64,000 nt of DNA from Hymenobacter armeniacus. Its GTDB lineage: Bacteria > Bacteroidota > Bacteroidia > Cytophagales > Hymenobacteraceae. The stretch lies in assembly GCF_014699055.1 (NCBI RefSeq), contig NZ_JACXAC010000001.1, positions 806,001 to 870,000 on the forward strand, given 5' to 3'. Shown in pieces: positions 7,641 to 15,552 of this stretch. The notes beneath the pieces are model-generated. The model was given only the letters and a program-made list of their open reading frames with translations, was not told the DNA's origin and made no database searches. A program made the translations under genes and the position numbers. Within the stretch, counting starts at the first letter, position 1, and each line of letters starts with the position of its first letter.

Positions 7641-8429
7641 TTACTTGCCGATGTTGAAAAGCAAGCTGAAGCGCACCACCAGGCCGGGGTAAAGCGAATA
7701 AATGCTGTTGTCGAAATTGTAGAGGCCCACAATGTCGAACGCGGCCTTGTCGCCAATCTGGGAGCGGTAGCCCACGCCGGCCAGGGGCGTGCTCACCGTT
7801 TTGTTAATCTTCGACAAGAAGCCCTGGCCGTCTTCGCCCAGCAGTTGCGCGTTGGTTACTTCGTACTCGGCGTGCAAGAAGAATTCTCTGTACACGATGA
7901 ACTGGGCAAATGCTTTCACGCCCACGCTGCTGGTCGAAATGCTGGACGCGCCCGCCGCGGTAATGGCGTAGCCATCGGGCACGGAGTAGCTGCTGTAAGC
8001 GTACGAAATGCCCGGACCCACCGCCAAGCGGTTGTTGAGGCGGAAACCTAGCGCCGGGGCCGCGCTGATGTTGAATTGCGAGAGCTGGTTGTAGGACGAA
8101 AAGCCCAGGCCGAAATTGGTGTAAATGAACTTGCGCGTCGGGGGCTCATCTTCGGCACCGCCCGCCTTGGTGGCCTTGCGGTTGGGGAAATCGAGGCCCG
8201 AGGGCGCGTCGGGCGAGGGTTGCGGCGCGGGGTAGGTGCTGGCGGGCTCCGGGGCAGGAGCGGGCTGGGCCGTGGGCGCCGGGGCCGGCTCCGCGGGCCG
8301 GGGCTGGGTGGCCGGCGGGCCGGGAGGCGCCGAGTTCAGCACGGGCTTGTCCTGCGCCTGGGCGCGGTGGGCGGGCAGCAGGCCGGCAACCCCGGCAAGC
8401 AACAGCAACGGAAGCAGATGGCGTTTCAT
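7641..8429 (-). CDS. Outer-membrane beta-barrel protein with Pro/Ala-rich linker
   Basis: A 262-residue exported protein. Residues 1-26 are a signal peptide ending in AHRAQAQ. Residues about 30-80 are a low-complexity Pro/Ala/Gln linker (PAPAPEPASTYPAPQPSP). From about 98 the sequence alternates in short amphipathic strands (KFIYTNFGLGFSSYNQL, ALGFRLNNRLAVGPGISYAYSSY, FFLHAEYEVTNAQLL, LYPGLVVRFSLLFNIGK), as in small eight-strand outer-membrane barrels. The linker could cross the periplasm or touch peptidoglycan. No specific function is recognisable. The ATG at 8429 was chosen over a TTG two codons upstream. Confidence 0.75.
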   Translation of the reverse strand: MKRHLLPLLLLAGVAGLLPAHRAQAQDKPVLNSAPPGPPATQPRPAEPAPAPTAQPAPAPEPASTYPAPQPSPDAPSGLDFPNRKATKAGGAEDEPPTRKFIYTNFGLGFSSYNQLSQFNISAAPALGFRLNNRLAVGPGISYAYSSYSVPDGYAITAAGASSISTSSVGVKAFAQFIVYREFFLHAEYEVTNAQLLGEDGQGFLSKINKTVSTPLAGVGYRSQIGDKAAFDIVGLYNFDNSIYSLYPGLVVRFSLLFNIGK

Positions 8430-8441
8430 GCTCAAAGGAAC

Positions 8442-8502
8442 GAAAAATGAGGAATAAAAAGTGAGGAATTACGGCCTGGGAATTCTCGATTCCTCATTTT
8501 TC
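8442..8502. repeat. Inverted repeat between outer-membrane and ABC-F genes
   Basis: GAAAAATGAGGAAT at 8442-8455 pairs with ATTCCTCATTTTTC at 8489-8502 around a 33-base centre. It lies just downstream of the minus-strand ABC-F gene and could fold in its message; it lacks the GC-rich stem of the other terminators here. Confidence 0.5.
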
Positions 8503-8526
8503 ATTCCTCAGAACAACCCGTCGGCG

Positions 8527-10158
8527 CTAGGCCAGCTGGTACATCTTCTGGCGCTGGGCTTTCAGGGTCTCATCGGCCAGGTACTCTTCGTAGTTCATGC
8601 GGCGGTCGATGATGCCGTCCGGCGTCAATTCAATGATGCGGTTGGCCACGGTGTCGATGAACTGCAAGTCGTGCGAGGCGAAGATGAGCGAGCCGGTGAA
8701 ATCCTTCAAGCCGTTGTTCAGGGCCTGAATGCTTTCCAAATCCAAATGGTTCGTGGGGTCGTCCAGCACCAGCACGTTGCCGCTTTCCAGCATCATTTTC
8801 GAGAGCATGCAGCGCACTTTCTCGCCCCCGCTCAGCACGTTGGGCTTCTTCTGGCTTTCCTCGCCCGAAAACAGCATGCGGCCCAGCCAGCCGCGCACAA
8901 AGCTCTCGTCTTTCTCCACCGAGTACTGACGCAGCCAGTCCACCAGGTTCATGTTGTCGGCCTGGAAGAAGGCGCTGTTTTCCTTGGGAAAGTAGCTAGG
9001 CGTGATGGTGGTGCCCCACTTGTACTCGCCTTTGTCGGGCTTGGCCTCGCCAAAGATGATGTCGAACAGGAGGGAAGCGGCGCGGTCGTCGCGGCCCACA
9101 ATGGCCACTTTATCGCCCTTATCAAGCGTGAACGACACATTCTTGAGCACCGACTGCCCATCTACCGTTTTGCTCACGCCTTCCACGGTCAGGAGCTGGT
9201 TGCCAGCTTCGCGCTCGGGCTTGAAGGCGATGTAGGGGTAGCGGCGCGACGACGGCTTGATTTCTTCCAGGGTCAGCTTTTGCAACAGCTTCTGGCGACT
9301 GGTGGCCTGCTTCGATTTCGAAGCGTTGGCCGAGAAGCGACGCACAAACTCTTCGAGTTCCTTGCGCTTGTCTTCGGTTTTCTTGTTCACGTCCTGGCGC
9401 TGACGCAGGGCCAGCTGGCTGCTCTCGTACCAGAACGAGTAGTTGCCGGGATACATGGTGATTTTTGAGAAGTCGAGGTCGGCCATGTAATTACACACGG
9501 CGTCGAGGAAGTGGCGGTCGTGGCTCACCACAATCACCGTGTTCTCGAAGTTGTCGAGGAAGTTTTCGAGCCAGAGCACGCTCTCGGCGTCGAGGTTGTT
9601 GGTCGGTTCGTCGAGCAGCAGCACGTCGGGGTTGCCAAACAGGGCCTGGGCGAGCAGCACACGCACTTTTTCGCTGGCGCCGAGGTCGGCCATCAGGCTG
9701 TAGTGCTTGTCTTCGGTGATGCCCAGGCCGGAGAGCAATTCGGCGGCCTGGTAGTCGGCGTCCCAGCCGTTCATGTCGGCAAACTCGCCTTCGAGCACGC
9801 CGAGGCGCTCGCCGTCGGCGTCGGTGGCCGTGCCGGCGTCATACTTGGCGTAGAGGGCGTCCTTTTCCTTCATCACCTCGGCCAGGCGCTGGTGGCCCTG
9901 AATCACGGTTTGCAGCACCACCTGGTCGTCGTAGGCAAACTGGTTCTGCTTCAGCACGGCGAGGCGCTGCCCGGCGGGCATTTCCACCGAGCCGGTGTTG
10001 GGCTCAATCTCGCCCGAAAGAATTTTCAGAAACGTCGACTTGCCCGCGCCGTTGGCCCCGATGAGGCCGTACACGTTGCCCGGCAGAAATTTGACGGTGA
10101 CATCTTCAAACAGCACGCGCTTCCCGTAGCGCAGGCTCACATTGGTGGTGGAAATCAT
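8527..10158 (-). CDS. ABC-F family ATPase, YbiT-like
   Basis: A soluble 543-residue twin-ATPase of the ABC-F class, which act on the ribosome in translation. NBD1 has Walker A GANGAGKST (residues 34-42) and Walker B LLLDEPTNNLD. The interdomain linker is helical and charged, with the YbiT-type FVRRFSANASKSKQATSRQK. NBD2 has signature LSGGEKVR and LVLDDPTNHLD. Oddities: the NBD2 Walker A position reads VGRDDRAAS without the lysine, its Walker B has Asp in place of the catalytic Glu, and the NBD1 signature is LGASEK. All three changes fall in the same composite ATP site, so one site should be active and the other degenerate. No membrane segments. Not one of the resistance types I would recognise. 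Confidence 0.92.
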   Translation of the reverse strand: MISTTNVSLRYGKRVLFEDVTVKFLPGNVYGLIGANGAGKSTFLKILSGEIEPNTGSVEMPAGQRLAVLKQNQFAYDDQVVLQTVIQGHQRLAEVMKEKDALYAKYDAGTATDADGERLGVLEGEFADMNGWDADYQAAELLSGLGITEDKHYSLMADLGASEKVRVLLAQALFGNPDVLLLDEPTNNLDAESVLWLENFLDNFENTVIVVSHDRHFLDAVCNYMADLDFSKITMYPGNYSFWYESSQLALRQRQDVNKKTEDKRKELEEFVRRFSANASKSKQATSRQKLLQKLTLEEIKPSSRRYPYIAFKPEREAGNQLLTVEGVSKTVDGQSVLKNVSFTLDKGDKVAIVGRDDRAASLLFDIIFGEAKPDKGEYKWGTTITPSYFPKENSAFFQADNMNLVDWLRQYSVEKDESFVRGWLGRMLFSGEESQKKPNVLSGGEKVRCMLSKMMLESGNVLVLDDPTNHLDLESIQALNNGLKDFTGSLIFASHDLQFIDTVANRIIELTPDGIIDRRMNYEEYLADETLKAQRQKMYQLA

Positions 10159-10429
10159 TCAATCAGAAAATAGTAGCTCACAAAATCGGCGGCGCAACGC
10201 GCAGCAGGCCTCAAAATTACGCAACAGGACGCGGGCCCGAATCGGGGGCCCGCAAGTAGTTGGCGGCCTTCGCGAAAATAACTCCCCAGCCAGGCAATTA
10301 GTGCCCTCGCCATGCCTTGGCTACCGGAGGGCCGAGACCAGGCAAAACCTCTTGGGCACCGAGCTAGTATAAAATACCAGCGAACCGGCGCAACCGGCGT
10401 TTTCTCACCCTTAAAAGTACCAACTGGCC

Positions 10430-10900
10430 ATGGCTGACAACCAATTGACTTCCGAATCTAATGGCCTGCGCATGGGCATTCTCACGGCTGTGGTGCTGGT
10501 GGCCTACACCGGCATTGCTGCGCTGGCAGGCTTCCTCGACAAAATTGAAGCGGGCACGCTCGACATCCTTATTCTCGCCGCCGGCGTGGTGATGGCCATT
10601 AAGCGCCTGAAGCGCAGCTGCGGCAACCGTCTTTCTTATTTTTCGGGCTTCAGCACTGGCATCATCACGGCTCTGGTGGCATCGGTGATACTGGGGGCGT
10701 TTTTCTGGCTGCTGGGCGGCATCAGCCAAGCGGCCATTGAGCGCATTCATGCCCGCGACCTGTTTGGGGCTGACCTCGGCGTGCTCATCGGAGGCCTCGG
10801 TATTATTCTGCTAGGCACCATGACGGGCGTTATTACGTCGCTGGTTGCCATGCAGTACTACAAAAGCCCTGACCATCAGCCGATAGCAAGCCTGGATTAA
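10430..10900 (+). CDS. DUF4199-like membrane protein
   Basis: A 156-residue protein with four predicted membrane helices: residues about 14-35, 43-58, 72-95 and 118-141 (GVLIGGLGIILLGTMTGVITSLVAMQYY). The paired-helix layout with a polar KRLKRSCGNRLSYFSGF stretch between helices 2 and 3 and a glycine-rich last helix matches the DUF4199 family of Bacteroidota, which has no assigned function. It is a single-gene unit with a strong terminator 27 bases downstream. The family call rests on pattern rather than alignment. Confidence 0.65.
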   Translation: MADNQLTSESNGLRMGILTAVVLVAYTGIAALAGFLDKIEAGTLDILILAAGVVMAIKRLKRSCGNRLSYFSGFSTGIITALVASVILGAFFWLLGGISQAAIERIHARDLFGADLGVLIGGLGIILLGTMTGVITSLVAMQYYKSPDHQPIASLD

Positions 10901-10927
10901 AGCTGGTATTTTTCGAATAACATTCTG

Positions 10928-10956
10928 AAAAGGGTCCCGAAAGGGACCCTTTTTTT
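10928..10956 (+). terminator. Intrinsic terminator
   Basis: Stem AAAAGGGTCCC/GGGACCCTTTT with a GAAA tetraloop and a run of seven T, 27 bases after the DUF4199-like gene. Confidence 0.85.
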
Positions 10957-11079
10957 GGTACAATTCCAATAGATTGAAAAAGTCCTTATAATAAAAGTTA
11001 GATAAAACAGAAACTAAACATTATCTTTCGGACGTTGTCGGAAAAGCCTACCCTTTTTCAGGTCAAAAGATTGTTTGTT

Positions 11080-11484
11080 ATGTCTAAGTCCTTCCTTTTT
11101 GCTCTGGCCTTTTTGCTTGCTTGCTCGACGTTTTCGGCACATGCGCAAATGGCAGACCGTTTGAGTGAACACCCGTCATTCGGCAAAGCCGTGACCAAGG
11201 ATGCCGAGGCCATCACCCGCGAGATGGCCAACCGCCTGCGCCTCAACGAAGGCCAGGTGCTGCGTCTGCTCCCCATCAACCGCACCAAGCTCGTGGGCCT
11301 CAACAGCATCAACCGCGAGTATAAAAACGACGAGACCACCCGCGCCGCCAAGGCAGCGGAGCTCGAAGCCCAGTACGAACAGGAATGCAGCCGCATTCTC
11401 ACGCCTTCGCAGCTGAGCCAGTTGCAGCAGAGCAACAGCCAGCCTGCCCAAGCGCCCGCAAACTCGGGCAATGGCCTGGGATAG
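11080..11484 (+). CDS. Small periplasmic helical protein, unknown function
   Basis: A 134-residue secreted protein. Residues 1-22 form a signal peptide (SFLFALAFLLACSTFSAHAQ). The mature part is mostly helical and charged (DAEAITREMANRLRLNEGQVLRLLPINRTK, then AAKAAELEAQYEQECSRILTPSQLSQL), ending in a Pro/Gln-rich tail. The periodic helices with a LTPSQLSQL element resemble periplasmic chaperone-like proteins of the Spy/CpxP type in outline, but the hallmark motifs are absent, so I leave the function open. The ATG at 11080 gives a proper signal peptide; the frame opens 15 codons earlier without one. Confidence 0.7.
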   Translation: MSKSFLFALAFLLACSTFSAHAQMADRLSEHPSFGKAVTKDAEAITREMANRLRLNEGQVLRLLPINRTKLVGLNSINREYKNDETTRAAKAAELEAQYEQECSRILTPSQLSQLQQSNSQPAQAPANSGNGLG

Positions 11485-11505
11485 TCAGCTTACTAACGTC
11501 TCATG

Positions 11506-11541
11506 AAAAAAAGCCCTCAGCACTCGCTGAGGGCTTTTTTT
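11506..11541. terminator. Bidirectional intrinsic terminator
   Basis: AAAAAAAGCCCTCAG pairs with CTGAGGGCTTTTTTT across a six-base loop, between convergent genes ending at 11484 (plus) and 11552 (minus). Confidence 0.85.
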
Positions 11542-11551
11542 ATGGCCTGCG

Positions 11552-11974
11552 TTACGGCGTGGGGGGCGAAAGTGGGTCGGCCAGGACTTCGGTGACGGTG
11601 CCTAGGGGGCCAAAGCGTAGGCTAAGGCAGGGCGCGCCCGAGCGCTCGTGGCGCGCTTCGCATTGGGTACCGGGCTCCAGGTAGTAGTAATACACTTTCT
11701 CGGTGCCGGCCCGCAGCTCCTCTTCGTCGGGCTGGCCCAGCAGGGCGGTTACGTCGTTGGCGCGGGCTTCGTAGAGCTGCTCCTTCTGGCGCAGCAGCAC
11801 CGGCACGGCGGCGCGCCGCTGGTTGCGGCAGGCGTAGGGGTCGGCGCGCCAGGCAGCGCCGTCGAAGCCGGGCAGTTCCAGCAGGGCGTGGCCGCACCCG
11901 CTAAGCCCCAGCGTCCCCAGACTCAACAAAATTGCACCGCGTCGATATACTCTCGCCCACATAAACTTTAACAT
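11552..11974 (-). CDS. Small lipoprotein with BamE/SmpA-like layout
   Basis: A 140-residue lipoprotein. The hydrophobic stretch GAILLSLGTLGLSGC ends in a lipobox cysteine. The mature part has RAAVPVLLRQKEQLYEARANDVTALLGQPDEEELRAGTEKVYYYYLEPG, in which a helix leading to LLGQPD followed by a tyrosine-rich strand is the arrangement of the small alpha/beta BamE (SmpA/OmlA) fold. Two cysteines (in TQCEARHERSGAPC) could form a disulfide. Function is inferred only from layout: an outer-membrane-tethered scaffold. The start is uncertain between ATG at 11974 and 11962; both keep the signal peptide. Confidence 0.6.
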   Translation of the reverse strand: MLKFMWARVYRRGAILLSLGTLGLSGCGHALLELPGFDGAAWRADPYACRNQRRAAVPVLLRQKEQLYEARANDVTALLGQPDEEELRAGTEKVYYYYLEPGTQCEARHERSGAPCLSLRFGPLGTVTEVLADPLSPPTP

Positions 11975-12100
11975 TACCAGGAATAGCGGCGTAAATGTTG
12001 CGTTCAAATCAGAAAACAGCCCAAACTAAGCACTAAATTTGGCACGAATGTGTACTAGGCTTCCGGTAAAGTAATTGAACAATCAATAGGTTTAGTGTCG

Positions 12101-12886
12101 ATGCGTTTTCGTGCAGTCATTTTTGGTTTGTTGGCGGGGGCCCTGTTGCCGGCCTTTGGTGGGGAAGCGCAAACCGTGCCGGCCGCAGCCCTGTCCAGGT
12201 TGCCTGCTCCCGCACAGCGCGCCTATTACCAAACCGCATTTGAACAGCAAACGGCGCAACTGTACGCCAAGCTGGGCCTGGGCAGCTCGGGCCTGCCGCT
12301 CACGGTGTTTCGCGAAGGGCTGGTGGGCTATTACAACCTGCGGCCCGCGGGCAAACGCGCCAGCGCCCCGCCGGTGCTCACCCTCATCGATTTCAGCCGG
12401 CCCAGCCAGCAAAAGCGCCTGTGGGTTATCGACGTGGAGAAAGCCAAAGTGCTGTTTCATACGCTGGTGGCACACGGCAAAGCCAGCGGCGCCGATGTGC
12501 CGCTGGCGTTTTCGGACCGCAACGGCTCCGAGATGAGCAGCCTCGGCTTCTACCGCACGGCGCCCACCACCTACACGGGCAAGCACGGGCTGTCGCTTAA
12601 AATCAAGGGGCTGGACCCCGGCTTCAACACCAATGCCGAAAGCCGGGCGGTGGTGGTGCACGGCGCCGAATACGTGTGCGAGGACTTTGTGAAAACGCAC
12701 GGCCGCCTGGGCCGCAGCCAGGGCTGCCCGGCCCTGCCCGTGGCCGAAACGGCCGCCATTGTGAAGACCATCAAGGGTGGGAGCGTGCTGTACCTGCACG
12801 GCCCGGCCCGCGCCGGCTACCGCTCGCGCTGGCTCAACCTCGACACGGCCGTGGCGGCTTTTGCGGGCATTCATAAGGTGGGCTAA
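12101..12886 (+). CDS. Secreted murein L,D-transpeptidase (YkuD_2 type)
   Basis: A 261-residue exported enzyme. Residues 1-25 are a signal peptide. The catalytic region carries VVVHGAEYVC (His188) and GRLGRSQGCPALP with the nucleophile Cys209, matching the H-x-x-...-G-R-S-x-G-C-P signature of L,D-transpeptidases of the YkuD_2 group. The upstream LWVIDVEKAKVLFHTLVAHGK and FSDRNGSEMSSLGFYRT segments are also typical. Such enzymes form 3-3 peptidoglycan cross-links or attach proteins to peptidoglycan in the periplasm. It sits near mtgA and other envelope genes but is its own unit. The ATG at 12101 is preferred over GTG 12095. Confidence 0.88.
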   Translation: MRFRAVIFGLLAGALLPAFGGEAQTVPAAALSRLPAPAQRAYYQTAFEQQTAQLYAKLGLGSSGLPLTVFREGLVGYYNLRPAGKRASAPPVLTLIDFSRPSQQKRLWVIDVEKAKVLFHTLVAHGKASGADVPLAFSDRNGSEMSSLGFYRTAPTTYTGKHGLSLKIKGLDPGFNTNAESRAVVVHGAEYVCEDFVKTHGRLGRSQGCPALPVAETAAIVKTIKGGSVLYLHGPARAGYRSRWLNLDTAVAAFAGIHKVG

Positions 12887-13010
12887 GGCCCCCAGCCGCT
12901 GCGGCAGAATAACCAGAACGAAAAGGGTGCGTTAAAAGCGCATCGGGCCGGGCCCGATGCCGGCTGCCTGTGGCCGGACTCCACTTTTACCCACCCTTTT
13001 CTTCTCATCC

Positions 13011-13823
13011 ATGCGACTCAATCTCCGCTTTATCATTGCCATCATCGTGGCGGCGGTTTCCCTCTTTGGCTACTACTTCAACACCTCGAAAAACGAGGTG
13101 ACCGGCGAAACCCAGCACGTGAACATGAGCGCCGAGCAGGAAATTGCCCTGGGCCTGCAGGCCGCCCCCGAAATGGCCGCCCAGTACGGCGGCGAAAGCC
13201 CCGACGCCCGCGCCACGGCCGCCGTGCAGCAGGTGGGCCAGAAAATCATTGCCAGCACCAAGGCCGGCAAGACGCCCTACAAATTCCAGTTTCACTTGCT
13301 GGCCGACGACCAGACCATCAACGCGTTTGCGCTGCCCGGTGGGCAGGTGTTCATCACCCAAGGGCTGCTAAAAAACCTGACTTCGGAAGCGCAGCTGGCC
13401 GGCGTGCTGGCCCACGAAATCGGCCACGTGGTGGGCCGTCACTCGGCGGCCCAGGTGGCCAAGTCGAACCTGACCCAGGGCCTGGCCGGCGCGGCCACCA
13501 TTGCTTCTTACGACCCCAATAGCCCCGGCAGCTCGGTGGCCAAAGCCGCCGTGGCCGCGGCCATTGCCAAGGTCATCAGCCTGCGCTTTGGGCGCAACGA
13601 CGAGCTGGAGGCTGACAAGCTGGCCGTGGACTTTACGCCCCAGGCCGGCTACGACCCCCGCGCCATGATTCAGGTGATGAAAATGCTGGAACAGCAGGGC
13701 GGCCGCAGCTCCACGCCGGAATTTCTTAGCACCCACCCCGACCCGGGCAACCGCATTGGCGAGTTGCAGAAGGAAATTGCGGCGGAGTTTCCGCAAGGGG
13801 TGCCGGCTGGGCTGAAGGAGTAG
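13011..13823 (+). CDS. M48 family metalloprotease, membrane-anchored
   Basis: A 270-residue zinc protease. Residues 4-22 are a single membrane or signal segment (NLRFIIAIIVAAVSLFGYY). The catalytic helix is LAHEIGHVVGRHS with HEIGH at 135-139; the third ligand lies in NDELEADKLAVDF (Glu200), followed by GYDPRAMIQVMKMLEQ and a STHPDPGNRI motif usual in the M48C (BepA/LoiP-like) group. These periplasmic proteases trim misfolded outer-membrane proteins. No TPR domain follows, so it is the short form. The start was set at ATG 13011, because the open frame upstream lacks hydrophobic character. Confidence 0.9.
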   Translation: MRLNLRFIIAIIVAAVSLFGYYFNTSKNEVTGETQHVNMSAEQEIALGLQAAPEMAAQYGGESPDARATAAVQQVGQKIIASTKAGKTPYKFQFHLLADDQTINAFALPGGQVFITQGLLKNLTSEAQLAGVLAHEIGHVVGRHSAAQVAKSNLTQGLAGAATIASYDPNSPGSSVAKAAVAAAIAKVISLRFGRNDELEADKLAVDFTPQAGYDPRAMIQVMKMLEQQGGRSSTPEFLSTHPDPGNRIGELQKEIAAEFPQGVPAGLKE

Positions 13824-13826
13824 TCC

Positions 13827-14001
13827 GAACCACGGATTCGTGCGGATTTTTCGGATTTCGCGGATTTTGTGGACGGCACATATGCCGGCAACCAATAAGT
13901 AAAAAGGCCGCTCATTGAGCGGCCTTTTTGTTGCATGCTATTCCGAGATAATCGTCTGCAAAATCCGCGAAATCCGAAAAATCCGCACGAATCCGTGGTT
14001 C
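13827..14001. repeat. Perfect 43-bp inverted repeat framing a terminator
   Basis: Arm 13827-13869 is the exact reverse complement of arm 13959-14001. The pair fills the convergent gap from four bases after the M48 stop to the stop codon of the LON-domain gene, and a separate terminator hairpin sits in its centre. The arms contain short repeats of a CGGATTT unit. Confidence 0.9.
13901..13929. terminator. Bidirectional intrinsic terminator
   Basis: A near-perfect hairpin (AAAAAGGCCGCTCA/TGAGCGGCCTTTTT) lying between the convergent M48 and LON-domain genes, in the middle of the 43-bp inverted repeat. Confidence 0.85.
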
Positions 14002-14635
14002 AGAAATTAGGCGGGGTTAAGTTTTTGAAGTGGCCGTTCAGGCGCACCCGTTCTTTGAGGCGCTCGGTTTCCAGCACAATGGGCAGGATGGTGTCGAGGT
14101 GTTCGCGCACCATCTCCTGGCGTTCCAGTTCGCTGGTGGTGGCTAGCAACTGGTATTCCTGCTCGGTGCTGAAGCCAATGTGGTGAGCCACGTCGAAGAT
14201 GCTGTAGTCGGGGGAGAGCTCCAGCAGCAGCTTGCGCAGGCCCAGGGCCTCGTAGAGCTGGCGCACCTGCACCGTGATGATGTCGCGCAGCACGGGGTCG
14301 GCCTCATTGTCCTGCATCACGTCTTCGACCAAGCCGCCGGCGTAGAGCTTGCCCGGCGCCTGGCGGTAGAACTTGTTGATGCGGAACACGCCTTCGGCTT
14401 TGGTGCGGATGTCGAGCTCGCCGCTGGAATAGGTCTGTTCCACGCTCACGAGGCGCATTTCGGTGCCCAGCTCGCTGAGCGAATTGTCGAGGTAGGGCGG
14501 AATGCCGAAGGTGGTGTTTTGCTCGATGCACTCGCGCACTAGCTGGCGGTAGCGGGGCTCGAAGATGTGCAGGTTGAGTTTCTCACCCGGAAAAACCACC
14601 AGATTGAGCGGGAAAAGCGGCAGCAGGCGGGCCAT
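14000..14635 (-). CDS. LON N-terminal (substrate-binding) domain protein
   Basis: A 211-residue protein that is only the Lon protease N-terminal domain. It begins MARLLPLFPLNLVVFPGEKLNLHIFEPRYRQLVREC, the family signature, followed by IPPYLDNSLSELGTEMRLVSVEQTYSSGELDIRTKAEGVFRI, and ends in a helical part (QLYEALGLRKLLLELS, then STEQEYQLLATTSELERQEMVREHL). No AAA or protease domain is present. Stand-alone LON-domain proteins may act as substrate adaptors; the target is unknown. The ATG at 14635 was chosen because the open frame upstream is not conserved. Its stop codon overlaps the end of the inverted-repeat arm. Confidence 0.87.
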   Translation of the reverse strand: MARLLPLFPLNLVVFPGEKLNLHIFEPRYRQLVRECIEQNTTFGIPPYLDNSLSELGTEMRLVSVEQTYSSGELDIRTKAEGVFRINKFYRQAPGKLYAGGLVEDVMQDNEADPVLRDIITVQVRQLYEALGLRKLLLELSPDYSIFDVAHHIGFSTEQEYQLLATTSELERQEMVREHLDTILPIVLETERLKERVRLNGHFKNLTPPNF

Positions 14636-14772
14636 GAGCGAAGGGCGGGTAAGAAGAAACGTGAGCAGTAGCGTAACAGCCAATGCCCGGGGTTGGGTTT
14701 GGCCCGTCGGCCAAAGCAGGGCCCGGATTGCCCGAAAGGTAGGCGGCAAAGCCGAAACCACGATTGAGACGC

Positions 14773-14780
14773 TACTTTTG
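14773..14780 (+). promoter_or_regulatory. Putative -7 element (TAnnTTTG) at the mtgA start
   Basis: TACTTTTG ends only five bases before the mtgA ATG. If used, transcription would begin at or very near the start codon, giving a leaderless or nearly leaderless message. Confidence 0.3.
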
Positions 14781-14785
14781 CGCCG

Positions 14786-15550
14786 ATGTCGTCAGAAGCG
14801 TTGATTCCCGATTTGTCGTTGTTGTTGAAAAAAGCCGGGCGCCTGCTGCTGCAGGTAGTGGCCGCGCTGTTTCTGGCCTCGGTGGCCTGGGTGCTGATGT
14901 ACCGTTGGGTGGCCCCGCCCGCCACCTGGCTCATGCTCGACCGCCGGGCGCACGCCCCCATCGGGCTGGGCTACTACGGCATTCAGCCCGAGCCGCGCCA
15001 CATCAACTACCAGTTTCGCACCCTCGACGAAGTTGCCCCGGCCGTGCCGCTGGCCCTGGTGGCGGCCGAAGACCAGCGCTTTCTTATTCATCACGGCTTC
15101 GATTTCGACGCGCTGACCAAAGCCGCCAAACGCAACTGGAACGGCGACGGCACCCACATTGTGGGCGGCAGCACCATCTCGCAGCAGGTGGCCAAAAACG
15201 TGTTTTTGTGGCACGGGCGCAGCTACGTGCGCAAGGCCGCCGAGGCCTATTTCACGGTGCTGATTGAGTTTTTGTGGAACAAGCGGCGCATCATGGAGAT
15301 GTACCTGAGCGTGGCCGAGATGGGCGACTGCACCTTTGGGGTGGAGGCCGCCAGCCAGCGCTATTTTGGCAAGTCGGCCAGCCGCGTGACGCCCGCCGAA
15401 GCCGCCCTGCTGGCCGGCGTGCTGCCCAACCCGCTGCGCTTCCGGGCGTCGAACCCGGGGCCGGTGGCCCGCGCCAAGCAGCAGCGCGTGATGCGCAACA
15501 TGCGCCGCCTGGGCGGCGTCACCTACGTCAACACCCTTCTCAACAAATAG
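14786..15550 (+). CDS. mtgA: Monofunctional biosynthetic peptidoglycan transglycosylase
   Basis: A GT51 glycosyltransferase of 254 residues that polymerises lipid II into glycan strands at the periplasmic face of the inner membrane. Residues about 20-41 form a single membrane anchor (LLLQVVAALFLASVAWVLMYRW). The catalytic region has ALVAAEDQRFLIHHGFDFDAL, with the first catalytic Glu, then GGSTISQQVAKNVFLW, RKAAEAYFTVLIEFLWNKRRIMEMYLSVAEMG with the second Glu, and AALLAGVLPNPLRF. No transpeptidase domain follows, which distinguishes it from bifunctional PBPs. The next gene begins two bases after the stop, so the two are co-transcribed. Confidence 0.96.
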   Translation: MSSEALIPDLSLLLKKAGRLLLQVVAALFLASVAWVLMYRWVAPPATWLMLDRRAHAPIGLGYYGIQPEPRHINYQFRTLDEVAPAVPLALVAAEDQRFLIHHGFDFDALTKAAKRNWNGDGTHIVGGSTISQQVAKNVFLWHGRSYVRKAAEAYFTVLIEFLWNKRRIMEMYLSVAEMGDCTFGVEAASQRYFGKSASRVTPAEAALLAGVLPNPLRFRASNPGPVARAKQQRVMRNMRRLGGVTYVNTLLNK

Positions 15551-15552
15551 CC

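Noticed and set aside
10159..10429. A possible small gene between the ABC-F and DUF4199-like genes
   Set aside because: No open frame with a plausible start, signal or conserved strands; only a GC-rich hairpin near 10228-10252.
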